Origin: JBEIDK01 sp040383485
GTDB lineage: Bacteria; Bacteroidota; Bacteroidia; UBA4408
Assembly: GCA_040383485.1 (NCBI GenBank)
Contig: JBEIDK010000016.1
Location: 1-41,826, forward strand
DNA length: 41,826 nt
Reading direction: 5' to 3'
The position numbers and the translations under genes are program-made. The notes under the pieces are model-generated. The model saw only the letters and a program-made list of their open reading frames with translations, made no database searches and was not told the origin of the DNA. This document shows, one piece after another, positions 1 through 8,236 of the stretch. Every line of letters starts with the position of its first letter. The first letter of the stretch is position 1.

Positions 1-1229
1 ACTTTAGCTACATAATCCAATTTTTCCCAAGTAAATAATTCTACTTTCATAGTTTTTGACTTACCATCAGGCGATTTAAATGTTTTAGTAACTGTTTCAT
101 TTTTACGACCCATGTGTCCGTAAGCTGCAGTTTCGCTATACATTGGAGTACGTAGTTTTAAACGTTGCTCAATAAAATAAGGGCGCATATCAAAGATTTT
201 CTCAACCTTTTTTGCAATTTCACCATCTGTCAACTTAACCTTAGAAGTTCCGTTTGTATTGATGTAAATGCCCATTGGCTGTGCAACGCCAATGGCATAT
301 GATACTTGCACTAGAACTTCAGTACATAAACCTGCCGCAACTAAATTTTTTGCAATATGGCGTGTAGCATATGCTGCACTGCGGTCAACCTTTGAAGGGT
401 CTTTACCTGAAAAAGCACCACCACCATGAGCACCTTTTCCACCATAAGTATCAACGATGATTTTACGACCAGTTAAACCGGTATCGCCATGAGGGCCACC
501 AATTACAAATTTGCCCGTTGGATTGATATGATACTTAATTTTATTATTAAACAAGTGGGCATATTTTGGATAGTTTTTCTTAACTCGCGGTATTAAAATA
601 TCCACAATATCTTTCTTTATTTTGGCTAACATTTTAGCTTCTGCATCAAAATCATCATGTTGTGTTGAAACAACAATAGCATCAATTCTTACAGGCTGAT
701 TGTTGTCATTATATTCTATAGTTACCTGCGATTTTGCATCAGGACGTAAGTATTTGATTGCCTTATTTTCGCGACGTAATGCAGCTAATTCAATTAAAAT
801 TGCATGCGCTAAATCTAATGCCAAAGGCATGTAGTTGTCGGTTTCACTGGTTGCATATCCAAACATCATACCTTGGTCACCGGCACCTTGCTCTTCTTTT
901 TTCTTACGGTCAACACCTTGGTTTATATCTGCACTTTGCTCATGAATTGCTGAAAGTATTCCGCAAGAGTTTGCCTCGAACATATACTCACTTTTTGTAT
1001 ATCCAATTTTTCGAATTACATCGCGGGTAATATTTTGCACATCTAAATAGGCTTTAGATTTTACTTCGCCACCTAAAACAACTTGTCCTGTAGTTACAAA
1101 TGTTTCGCAAGCTACTTTTGATTGTGGATCAAACGCTAAAAAGTTATCTATCAAAGCATCTGAAATTTGGTCTGCTACTTTATCAGGATGCCCTTCTGAT
1201 ACTGATTCGGATGTAAATAAATATGACAT
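1..1229 (-). CDS. metK: S-adenosylmethionine synthetase MetK, 3' end cut by window edge
   Basis: This frame is open from an ATG at 1229 to the left edge, giving 409 whole codons, so only a few C-terminal residues are missing compared with the usual length of about 417. MetK makes S-adenosylmethionine from methionine and ATP in the cytosol. The translation opens MSYLFTSESVSEGHPDKVAD, which carries the family's N-terminal ATP-binding histidine in EGHPDK. It also holds GAGDQGMMFGYA and, near codon 270, the GGPHGDTGLTGRK and GGGAFSGKDPSKVDRSAAY signatures of the catalytic core. It is divergent from the HD-domain gene at 1399 with 169 bases between the starts. A -7-like TATTTTCG lies at 1265-1258 on this strand. 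No SAM riboswitch is recognisable upstream. Confidence 0.97.
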   Translation of the reverse strand, partial: MSYLFTSESVSEGHPDKVADQISDALIDNFLAFDPQSKVACETFVTTGQVVLGGEVKSKAYLDVQNITRDVIRKIGYTKSEYMFEANSCGILSAIHEQSADINQGVDRKKKEEQGAGDQGMMFGYATSETDNYMPLALDLAHAILIELAALRRENKAIKYLRPDAKSQVTIEYNDNNQPVRIDAIVVSTQHDDFDAEAKMLAKIKKDIVDILIPRVKKNYPKYAHLFNNKIKYHINPTGKFVIGGPHGDTGLTGRKIIVDTYGGKGAHGGGAFSGKDPSKVDRSAAYATRHIAKNLVAAGLCTEVLVQVSYAIGVAQPMGIYINTNGTSKVKLTDGEIAKKVEKIFDMRPYFIEQRLKLRTPMYSETAAYGHMGRKNETVTKTFKSPDGKSKTMKVELFTWEKLDYVAK

Positions 1230-1257
1230 ATATTATTTTATTTAAAAAATTGAAGCG

Positions 1258-1265
1258 CGAAAATA
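1258..1265 (-). promoter_or_regulatory. Probable -7 promoter element of metK
   Basis: On the minus strand this reads TATTTTCG, one mismatch from the Bacteroidota -7 consensus TAnnTTTG, 29 bases before the metK ATG. No TTG was found at the expected -33 distance, so the call rests on one element. Confidence 0.35.
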
Positions 1266-1355
1266 AGTATTTACTTGATATTAAAGTAACCCTATTCAAT
1301 TTTTTTATTTAAAGTTATGGTAACTCTAGAATTTATAAGTATCGAAAATATTATT

Positions 1356-1384
1356 TTGATACCTCTTTTTAGTTTAGATATTTG
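1356..1384 (+). promoter_or_regulatory. Probable promoter of the HD-domain gene
   Basis: A TTG at 1356-1358 is followed after 18 bases by GATATTTG (1377-1384), one mismatch from TAnnTTTG. The ATG of the HD gene follows 14 bases later, giving a very short leader. The arrangement fits the -33/-7 layout described for Bacteroidota, but it is pattern matching only. Confidence 0.4.
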
Positions 1385-1398
1385 AGCCTAAATTAGCT

Positions 1399-2631
1399 AT
1401 GGCAAATAAACTTAAAATCTTTAACGACCCTGTTTACGGGTTCATTAGTATCCCATTCGAAATCTGTTTTGATATTATTGAACATCCTTACTTTCAGCGT
1501 TTAAGAAGAATTAAACAATTAGGATTAACCTCCTTGGTTTATCCTGGAGCGCTGCATACTAGATTTCATCATGCATTAGGAGCTATGTACCTTATGGGCA
1601 GAGCAATTGAAAGTTTAAGAATTAAAGGCGTAGAAATAAACAATGAAGAAGCTGAAGCGGTAACCCTTGCTATTTTGCTGCATGATATGGGACATGGGCC
1701 GTTTTCTCATGCTTTAGAATATTCAATTACTAAAAATGTAAATCATGAGGAGCTGTCATTGCTTTTTATGAAAAAGTTAAATGTTGAGTTTAATAACAAA
1801 TTGAGTTTAGCAATAGTAATTTTCGAAAATAAATACCATAAAAAATTCCTTCATCAATTGGTATCCAGCCAACTTGATATGGATAGATTGGATTATTTAA
1901 AGCGTGATAGCTTTTTCACCGGAGTATCAGAAGGAGTAATTAGTAGCGATAGAATAATAAATATGCTAACTGTAATTAATGACAGCTTAGCAGTAGAGGC
2001 GAAAGGTATATATAGTGTAGAAAAGTTTATTTTAGCCCGCAGACTAATGTATTGGCAAGTTTACTATCACAAAACTACAGTTGCTGCCGAACATTTACTT
2101 ATTCAAATTTTAAGAAGAGCTAAAGTTTTATTAAAAAATAAGGAGAAAATTATCTGCACACCAGCACTCTATTATTTTTTAATTAATGAAATTGAGATTG
2201 GTCAATTTTATAGTGATGAAGTTGCTTTGTCAAATTTTGCAATGCTTGATGATGATGATGTTTTTGCGGGCATAAAAATGTGGCAGCAGCACCCCGACAA
2301 AATACTATCCACTTTAAGTAAATGGTTAATAAATAGAAATTTGTTTACCATTCAGCTCCAATCAAAACCATTCGAGAAAGAATATTCAAATACAGTGAAA
2401 CATAAAGTACAAAATTACTTTGGGTTAAATGATTCAGAGGTTGATTATTATTGTGTGCAGGGTCAATTCACGAATACTGCGTATAATCCATTGAAGGACA
2501 AAATATCAATATTTCAAAAAGATGGCAGTGTATTAGATATTGCTGAAGCTTCTGAGCAATTAAATATGGAAGCATTAGCTTCAAGCGCTGATAAATACTT
2601 TATAGCGTGGCCTAAGGAATGTAAATTATAA
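1399..2631 (+). CDS. HD-superfamily phosphohydrolase (COG1078/SAMHD1-like)
   Basis: A 410-residue cytosolic metal-dependent phosphohydrolase of the dNTPase/SAMHD1-like HD group. The N-terminus has the family's NDPVYGFI and QRLRRIKQLG. Metal ligands are visible as H57/H58 in TRFHHALG, H95-D96 in LLHDMGHGPFSHALE, and D160 in SSQLDMDRLDYL, which is the full H...HD...D set. Relatives cleave dNTPs to nucleoside and triphosphate, but many COG1078 members have no proven substrate, so the substrate is not assigned here. It starts at an ATG 14 bases after a -7-like element. Its stop lies 3 bases from the stop of the convergent SpoIIE gene. Confidence 0.9.
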   Translation: MANKLKIFNDPVYGFISIPFEICFDIIEHPYFQRLRRIKQLGLTSLVYPGALHTRFHHALGAMYLMGRAIESLRIKGVEINNEEAEAVTLAILLHDMGHGPFSHALEYSITKNVNHEELSLLFMKKLNVEFNNKLSLAIVIFENKYHKKFLHQLVSSQLDMDRLDYLKRDSFFTGVSEGVISSDRIINMLTVINDSLAVEAKGIYSVEKFILARRLMYWQVYYHKTTVAAEHLLIQILRRAKVLLKNKEKIICTPALYYFLINEIEIGQFYSDEVALSNFAMLDDDDVFAGIKMWQQHPDKILSTLSKWLINRNLFTIQLQSKPFEKEYSNTVKHKVQNYFGLNDSEVDYYCVQGQFTNTAYNPLKDKISIFQKDGSVLDIAEASEQLNMEALASSADKYFIAWPKECKL

Positions 2632-2634
2632 ATT

Positions 2635-5600
2635 TTAATTAACCCTCATACCAATTAATAGAACATCATCTACTTGTTCTAAATTTCCTTTCCAGTTGTA
2701 GAAAGTTTCCTCTAATACTCTAGATTGTTCAGGAAGAGGTAATTCTTGAATAGATAATAATAACTCCTTAAGCTTGTTATATTTAAACTTCTTACCTGCT
2801 TCACCTCCAAATTGGTCAGCAAATCCATCACTAAAAATATAGAAAGTATCTCCTTTTTCTAATTGTAATGTATGACTAGTAAATGGAGGAAGTTCATTAT
2901 TAATATATATACCAACAGGGAATTTGTTACCCTTAATTTCTAAAAGCGAATAACGTTCTTGAACAATGTTATAAGAATAGCCCACAAATGGTGAATGACT
3001 ATTTTTTCGAATAATATATAATGGATTATTTGCTCCTGAATATTCTAGTTTTAAATTCTCTCTGTCATATACTAGCATAGCAATATCCATCCCATCTTTA
3101 TTTTCTCCACTTTCTCCTTTTTGTTTTAATGCTTTGATAATTCCTAATCGTGCGCCATTTAAAATTTCATTAGGTTCAAGCGTATTTCTATCAATTACAA
3201 TTTCATTTAAATTATCGTTACCAAGCATACTCATAAATGCTCCCGGAACTCCATGTCCAGTGCAATCAGCAGCAGCAATTAAAATTTTATTATTTTTTTG
3301 TGTTGCCCAATAAAAATCTCCACTAACAATATCTTTTGGTTTAAAGAGTACAAAACTTTCTGGAAACAATTCATTAATAAATGAACTGCTAGGCATTATT
3401 GCTTCTTGGATTTTTTTTGCATAAAAAATACTGTCAGTAATTTCTTTGTTTTTGTGCTCAATTTCTTTGTTTTGCTGCCTCAATTCTGATGTTTGAAAAT
3501 CAATAATTCTTTTTAACGACTTGGTGTAAAATTTTACTATTAAGTAAATAACAATAACACCAATAATAGAATAGATAATATAAGCCCAAATTGTTCTATA
3601 CCATGGAGGTAGAATTGTAAACTCATAGGTTATTTCTTGGCTAACGTTATCAAAAACATCTTTTGACCTTAGCCTAAAAATATAATTCCCTTCTGATAAG
3701 TTTGTATAATATTTTTCCGTTTTTTTAGACCAATCGCTCCATACTTCATCATTCCCTTCAAGAAAATAACTGAACTTGTTGTTCTCAGAAGTAATGTAAC
3801 TTGTGGCAGCAAACAAAAAAGTGATGTTATTATTTTGAAAAGATAGTTTTAGTTTAAGTTCATTAGGTTGCACACTAGATGAAGTGTAAACTTCTTTGCC
3901 TGTAAAACTATCTTTTGTTGACTTATAAAATTCTCCTTTGAAAATAGTGTCCTTATTTGATAGAATAAAGCTTATTACCGGACTGAATTTTTTTGAATAG
4001 TTAAATTTAATATTGTTATTGTATGAAATTACTCCATCATTTCCAGCAAACCAAGTAACGCCATTTGGCTCAGCTAAAATTGAATAAAATTGAGATTGCG
4101 GTAATCTTTTAAAAGGTTTATTATACCATTTATACCTAGTATTCTTTTGATATAGCGCTATTCCATTATCAAACGTTTGACTTTTATTAAAAAAAGTTTG
4201 CATCCATATATTGCTATTTTTATCCTCGCTTAACTTAATTAGCAACCTATTTTCATCATAAAATTTCTTGTCAATTAGCGTATCTGGAGAAAAAACATAG
4301 TATTTTTTAGTACCTTTTTTTGTTTGTTGAATATTATAAAATTGATTTGTAGCAGTGTTAACAACGAACTTATTCTTCAATTTATATATGAAATTATCAA
4401 TGTTTGAAGGCAAACCATTTAAGGTGTCATATTTAGTCATCACAAAATTAGGTTTACCTCCAATTGAATTTTTATTTTCTAAATACCTTAATCCGTCAAT
4501 TTGAGTGCAAAGCCATACATTACCAAAATTATCCTCATCAATATCTCTAACTTCAGAGTCAAAATTATCAATTGTACCTAATGAAACCCATGTATTTCCT
4601 ACTTTTTGCATCACCTCAAAACCACTATATAATCCAAGATATATTATGTTTTTAAACTTAACTGGTTGAATTATTTTATAGGTTCTTTTGTCCGAAATTT
4701 TATTTTTTATTCCATTGCATATTTCAAACACACCTCCTCCAGAAGCAATAATAATGGTAGGATTGAGGCTGTGTGAATTAAACTCCAAAAGGTCCCAAGT
4801 TTCTATTGTTTTCTCCAATGCAGGTGAAACTATATTAGCTCCTTTTTTATAGACAAACACACCTTGAGAGGTGGCAAAGTAAATATCCTCTTTATACCTA
4901 ATTAGCGACCTTACCGAGCCTTTTAAACCATTTTCAGCCGTTAAATTATTAAAAGGTGAACTAATTTCAACAACACTTATACCATTATCTAATGCCAGCC
5001 ATAAATTATTTTGTGCATCTTCAAAAAGGTAACTAACCTGTAAATCTTGCAAGCTTATTTTATCGTCGATAACTGAAACAGTATTTAAATTTGAATCAAT
5101 TACAATGGCTCCACCCTTTAGCGTTCCTATTGCATAATTTCCATTGTGAAGCTTAATAGCCCTTGTCATTTCATTTTGTAGCAAAAATGGCTCAGAATTA
5201 CTACTTAGTTTATTTAAAATGCATTTTGGTAATGATAAATTAGTAAAATCAAGTTGCATTGAATACAAGCCAAGTTTTCGGCTACCCAAAAGGTACTCAT
5301 TGTTTTTATATGGTAAAATAAAATCAACTCTTTCGTTTTTGAAAATTTCAGAACCTGCAATAGTTTCAATTTTGTCTTTTGTTATGATTTTTAAACCCTC
5401 CTCTCTTGTTCTTAAAATAATTTTATTATCTATCTTAAAAGCAGTATGAAATTGACCATTTTCATTTTCCCACAATTTAGATTTTCCATTTTTTATTCGA
5501 ACAATTAGATAGTTGCTAATAAAATAAACACCATCTTTGGTAAGGTATGTATACCAAACATCATTAAAGTCATTATATTTTTCTGGGATTAAATTTAGCA

Positions 5601-5958
5601 AGGAAGTATAGACCATTTGACCTTTATTTCCTACAGAAAGATAACCAAAGTCGTTTTGTAAGCCAACATAGATAATACCTGTTGTAGTATCTATATCCAT
5701 TGAAAGAGATGCTGAAAAGTTAGTTGATTCTATTGCTTTCCATCTGGCTCCATCATAAGACAATATACTTGGGTTATTACCAAAATAAATAGTTCCTTTT
5801 TTATCTTGAACAATTGAGAAATTTTGGTTGCTCCCAATATATTCTTGTGGAGTATAATTTTTTACAAATGGAAAACCATATCTGTCACTTTGAGAGAAAG
5901 AAAAATTATAGAAACCTAAAATTATTAATATTACTATTGCTATGTAACGCTTTGACAA
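2635..5958 (-). CDS. Propeller/Y_Y_Y-domain sensor with SpoIIE-type PP2C phosphatase output
   Basis: A 1107-residue membrane sensor. A signal peptide (1-23, ending FSFSQ) precedes a periplasmic part of two-component-regulator-propeller repeats (about 25-650; for example GTIYFGN and NNLWLALDNGISV) and a Y_Y_Y domain (about 700-785; YFLEGNDEVWSDWS, YIFRLRSKD). Then come one membrane helix (about 795-817), a short coiled coil and a cytosolic PP2C/SpoIIE phosphatase (about 860-1105). Catalytic motifs are kept: SGDFYW (D881), AADCTGHGVPGA (D898), SDGFADQ and VDD (D1097-D1098). In the usual hybrid sensors of this phylum the same input drives a histidine kinase; here it drives a phosphatase. The start is a TTG, since no in-frame ATG exists upstream of the signal peptide. 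No SiaC-like gene is adjacent, but the catalytic domain closely resembles those at 25-26 kb and 31 kb. Confidence 0.92.
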   Translation of the reverse strand: MSKRYIAIVILIILGFYNFSFSQSDRYGFPFVKNYTPQEYIGSNQNFSIVQDKKGTIYFGNNPSILSYDGARWKAIESTNFSASLSMDIDTTTGIIYVGLQNDFGYLSVGNKGQMVYTSLLNLIPEKYNDFNDVWYTYLTKDGVYFISNYLIVRIKNGKSKLWENENGQFHTAFKIDNKIILRTREEGLKIITKDKIETIAGSEIFKNERVDFILPYKNNEYLLGSRKLGLYSMQLDFTNLSLPKCILNKLSSNSEPFLLQNEMTRAIKLHNGNYAIGTLKGGAIVIDSNLNTVSVIDDKISLQDLQVSYLFEDAQNNLWLALDNGISVVEISSPFNNLTAENGLKGSVRSLIRYKEDIYFATSQGVFVYKKGANIVSPALEKTIETWDLLEFNSHSLNPTIIIASGGGVFEICNGIKNKISDKRTYKIIQPVKFKNIIYLGLYSGFEVMQKVGNTWVSLGTIDNFDSEVRDIDEDNFGNVWLCTQIDGLRYLENKNSIGGKPNFVMTKYDTLNGLPSNIDNFIYKLKNKFVVNTATNQFYNIQQTKKGTKKYYVFSPDTLIDKKFYDENRLLIKLSEDKNSNIWMQTFFNKSQTFDNGIALYQKNTRYKWYNKPFKRLPQSQFYSILAEPNGVTWFAGNDGVISYNNNIKFNYSKKFSPVISFILSNKDTIFKGEFYKSTKDSFTGKEVYTSSSVQPNELKLKLSFQNNNITFLFAATSYITSENNKFSYFLEGNDEVWSDWSKKTEKYYTNLSEGNYIFRLRSKDVFDNVSQEITYEFTILPPWYRTIWAYIIYSIIGVIVIYLIVKFYTKSLKRIIDFQTSELRQQNKEIEHKNKEITDSIFYAKKIQEAIMPSSSFINELFPESFVLFKPKDIVSGDFYWATQKNNKILIAAADCTGHGVPGAFMSMLGNDNLNEIVIDRNTLEPNEILNGARLGIIKALKQKGESGENKDGMDIAMLVYDRENLKLEYSGANNPLYIIRKNSHSPFVGYSYNIVQERYSLLEIKGNKFPVGIYINNELPPFTSHTLQLEKGDTFYIFSDGFADQFGGEAGKKFKYNKLKELLLSIQELPLPEQSRVLEETFYNWKGNLEQVDDVLLIGMRVN

Positions 5959-6067
5959 TGTTTCATTTTTAAGATTGCTAATGTAAAAAAAACCTTTTGG
6001 TTTTCTGAATTTTTAAAAATAGTACAATTATTTTTTGTAATCTTTGTTTGTTATAATAAAATTAACA

Positions 6068-7099
6068 ATGAAGCCTCGTTTACTTATTGCTGTTTTTTCA
6101 TTTATAGTTGCACTATGCACATCTATTGGTAATTTGTATTTTGAAAAAGAATTAACTCATTTATTGTTTATCTTTATTTTGGTATTTCTTCTTTGTTTTT
6201 TGCTTTTCTATTATGCAACGGAAAAATTTATTTACCAAAAAATCCAAGTCATTTACAAGTTAATATCTAATCTTAAAATAGATAAAGAATTAAAAGTAGC
6301 TATTGGTGCACATATAAGTGATGACCCTATAACCGATGTTGAACTAGAAGTAAGAAAATGGACAGAAGGTAAAAAAAATCAAATTGAAGAGTTGAAAAAC
6401 TTAGAAAAATTTAGAAAAGAATTTTTAGCTAATATTTCGCACGAATTAAAAACCCCATTGTTTGGTGCACAAGGCTACATACAAACAGCCCTTGAGGCAG
6501 ATTTTTCTGATACAGAAACCCTAAAACATTATTTAATAAAAGTCGATAAAAATGTTGAGAGACTTTGTATGCTTGTGTCTGATTTAGATGAAATAACTAA
6601 TCTGGAAACTGGCGAAATAAATTTGAGTTTTTCTAATTTTAATTTAAAAGAATTAATTCTTGAAATAATTGATGATTTTGACTTAAAGTCTAAACAGTTT
6701 AATATTAAAGTTTTCATTGATAAGAATGAAGCTAGTAGTCAAACAGTTTATGCTGATAGAGAAAAAGTAAGGCAAGTTTTTGTAAATTTATTTGACAACT
6801 CATTAAAATATGGAAATCCGGATGGAGAAACAAGAATTAGTTTGTTTGATATGGCAGAAAATGTGTTGATTGAAGTTACTGATAATGGAATTGGAATTAA
6901 AGAAAACCACCTTCCTAGACTTTTCGAAAGATTTTACCGAACAGATGAAAGTAGGAATAGAAAAATTGGCGGAACAGGATTAGGATTAGCAATTGTAAAG
7001 CATATTATTGAAGCTCACAATCAAACTATTAATGTTAGAAGCACTTATGGTTTAGGAACAACATTTGCTTTTACATTAAGAAAAAAATTAAAAAATTGA
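6068..7099 (+). CDS. Sensor histidine kinase, PhoR/VicK-like
   Basis: A 343-residue membrane histidine kinase. Two membrane helices (about 5-24 and 31-50) flank a very short periplasmic loop. A HisKA domain follows with the phosphoacceptor H125 in ANISHELKTPL, then a HATPase with N box (FDNSLKYG), G1 (DNGIGI), F (LFERFYR) and G2 (GGTGLGLAIVKH). The ATG at 6068 was chosen over a TTG at 6044, because the extra residues add nothing to the helix and a -7-like sequence (TAATCTTTG, 6038-6046) overlaps that TTG. mqnA begins 3 bases after its stop, so the two are probably one transcript. No response regulator lies nearby. The tiny sensor loop suggests it senses membrane or cytosolic cues. Confidence 0.92.
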   Translation: MKPRLLIAVFSFIVALCTSIGNLYFEKELTHLLFIFILVFLLCFLLFYYATEKFIYQKIQVIYKLISNLKIDKELKVAIGAHISDDPITDVELEVRKWTEGKKNQIEELKNLEKFRKEFLANISHELKTPLFGAQGYIQTALEADFSDTETLKHYLIKVDKNVERLCMLVSDLDEITNLETGEINLSFSNFNLKELILEIIDDFDLKSKQFNIKVFIDKNEASSQTVYADREKVRQVFVNLFDNSLKYGNPDGETRISLFDMAENVLIEVTDNGIGIKENHLPRLFERFYRTDESRNRKIGGTGLGLAIVKHIIEAHNQTINVRSTYGLGTTFAFTLRKKLKN

Positions 7100-7102
7100 T
7101 TA

Positions 7103-7855
7103 ATGACTCCAATAAAAATTTCTTGTGTTTCATATTTAAACAGTAAGCCATTTATTTATGGAATTGAAAACAGTAAGTTACTTCAAGATGGTTATATTGA
7201 GCTTAGCTTAGATATTCCGAAAAGATGTGCTGAAAAGTTAGTAAACAATGAAGTAGATATTGGACTTGTTCCTATTGCTTGTTTGCCTTCAATTCCAAAC
7301 TACAAAATAATATCTGACTATTGCATTGGCACTAATGGTAAGGTTCATTCTGTAAATTTATATAGCCAAGTTCCAATAAATGAAATTGAAAACATATTAC
7401 TTGATTATCAATCATTAACCTCTATCAATCTAACTAAAATACTTTGTAAAAACTTCTGGAAAATAAATCCATCTTTTATTACTACTCAAGGAGAATTTGT
7501 GAATGAAATAAATGGAACAACTGCTGGAGTTATTATTGGTGACCGCACATTTAATATAGAATATAATTTTAAATATGTTTATGACCTTTCTGAACAATGG
7601 CAAATATTTACTTCACTGCCATTCGTATTTGCAGTATGGGTAGCCAACAAAGAACTAAATTCAAATATACTTTTGGAGTTTGAAAATTGCTTGAAATTTG
7701 GAATCAGTAAAATAGAAAAGGTAGCACAAATGTATCAAGAACAATTTATTAATTATGACGTGCAAAAGTATTTTAATGAATACATTAATTATTATTTTGA
7801 CGAACCGAAGCAAAATGCATTAAATTTGTATTTAGAATATTTAAAATTAATTTAA
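7103..7855 (+). CDS. mqnA: Chorismate dehydratase MqnA (futalosine menaquinone pathway)
   Basis: A 250-residue cytosolic enzyme of the MqnA/MqnD family, which has a periplasmic-binding-protein fold. MqnA dehydrates chorismate to 3-enolpyruvylbenzoate, the first step of the futalosine route to menaquinone. Supporting sequence includes the opening ISCVSYLNSKPFIYG, the segment DIPKRCAEKLVNNEVDIGLVP and SDYCIGTNGKVHSVNLYS, all characteristic of MqnA rather than MqnD. Length fits the family. The gene follows the histidine kinase by 3 bases and overlaps the next gene by one base (TAATG). Other mqn genes are not in the window. Confidence 0.9.
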   Translation: MTPIKISCVSYLNSKPFIYGIENSKLLQDGYIELSLDIPKRCAEKLVNNEVDIGLVPIACLPSIPNYKIISDYCIGTNGKVHSVNLYSQVPINEIENILLDYQSLTSINLTKILCKNFWKINPSFITTQGEFVNEINGTTAGVIIGDRTFNIEYNFKYVYDLSEQWQIFTSLPFVFAVWVANKELNSNILLEFENCLKFGISKIEKVAQMYQEQFINYDVQKYFNEYINYYFDEPKQNALNLYLEYLKLI

Positions 7856-8235
7856 TGCCAACATCTATTAATAATGATACAGTTGTTGTTTTAGGTGCAT
7901 CAACAAATACAACACGCTATTCATACAAAGCAGTATTATGGTTAAGAGATGCAGGATTCAAAGTTATTGCTGTTGGTAAAAACAAAGGTAATATTGGAGA
8001 TGTAGAAATTCTTCAAAAACTTCCTGAAAATATTCAAAAATTATATGCAATTAGTATATACCTAAACCCTCATAATCAAAGAGAATATTATAACTGGATT
8101 CTAAGTATGAATCCAAGTCAGATTATTTTTAATCCTTTAGCTGAAAATGAAGAATTGGAAATGTTATTAAATAAAAAAGGAATAAATTGCATTGAAGCGT
8201 GCACTCTTGTCATGCTAAGAACTGGTGAATTTTAA
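7855..8235 (+). CDS. Small CoA-binding-domain protein (Rossmann fold)
   Basis: A 126-residue protein that is one CoA-binding-type Rossmann domain, like the stand-alone YccU-like COG1832 proteins. The nucleotide-binding stretch is VVVLGASTNTTRYSYKAVLWL at the N-terminus, with a glycine-containing loop after the first strand. The end (IEACTLVMLRTGEF) matches the family's usual ECTxVML-like finish. Function is unknown for the family; ligand binding (CoA or another nucleotide) is inferred from the fold. Its ATG overlaps the mqnA stop, implying translational coupling. It ends one base from the stop of the convergent flippase gene. Confidence 0.8.
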   Translation: MPTSINNDTVVVLGASTNTTRYSYKAVLWLRDAGFKVIAVGKNKGNIGDVEILQKLPENIQKLYAISIYLNPHNQREYYNWILSMNPSQIIFNPLAENEELEMLLNKKGINCIEACTLVMLRTGEF

Positions 8236-8236
8236 T

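Noticed and set aside
758..1030. Plus-strand open frame of 90 codons
   Set aside because: It lies wholly inside metK on the other strand, whose translation is a clear MetK; no family pattern in the shadow frame.
1230..1398. SAM riboswitch upstream of metK
   Set aside because: I looked for a conserved pseudoknot or stem-rich leader; the region is AT-rich with only promoter-like elements.
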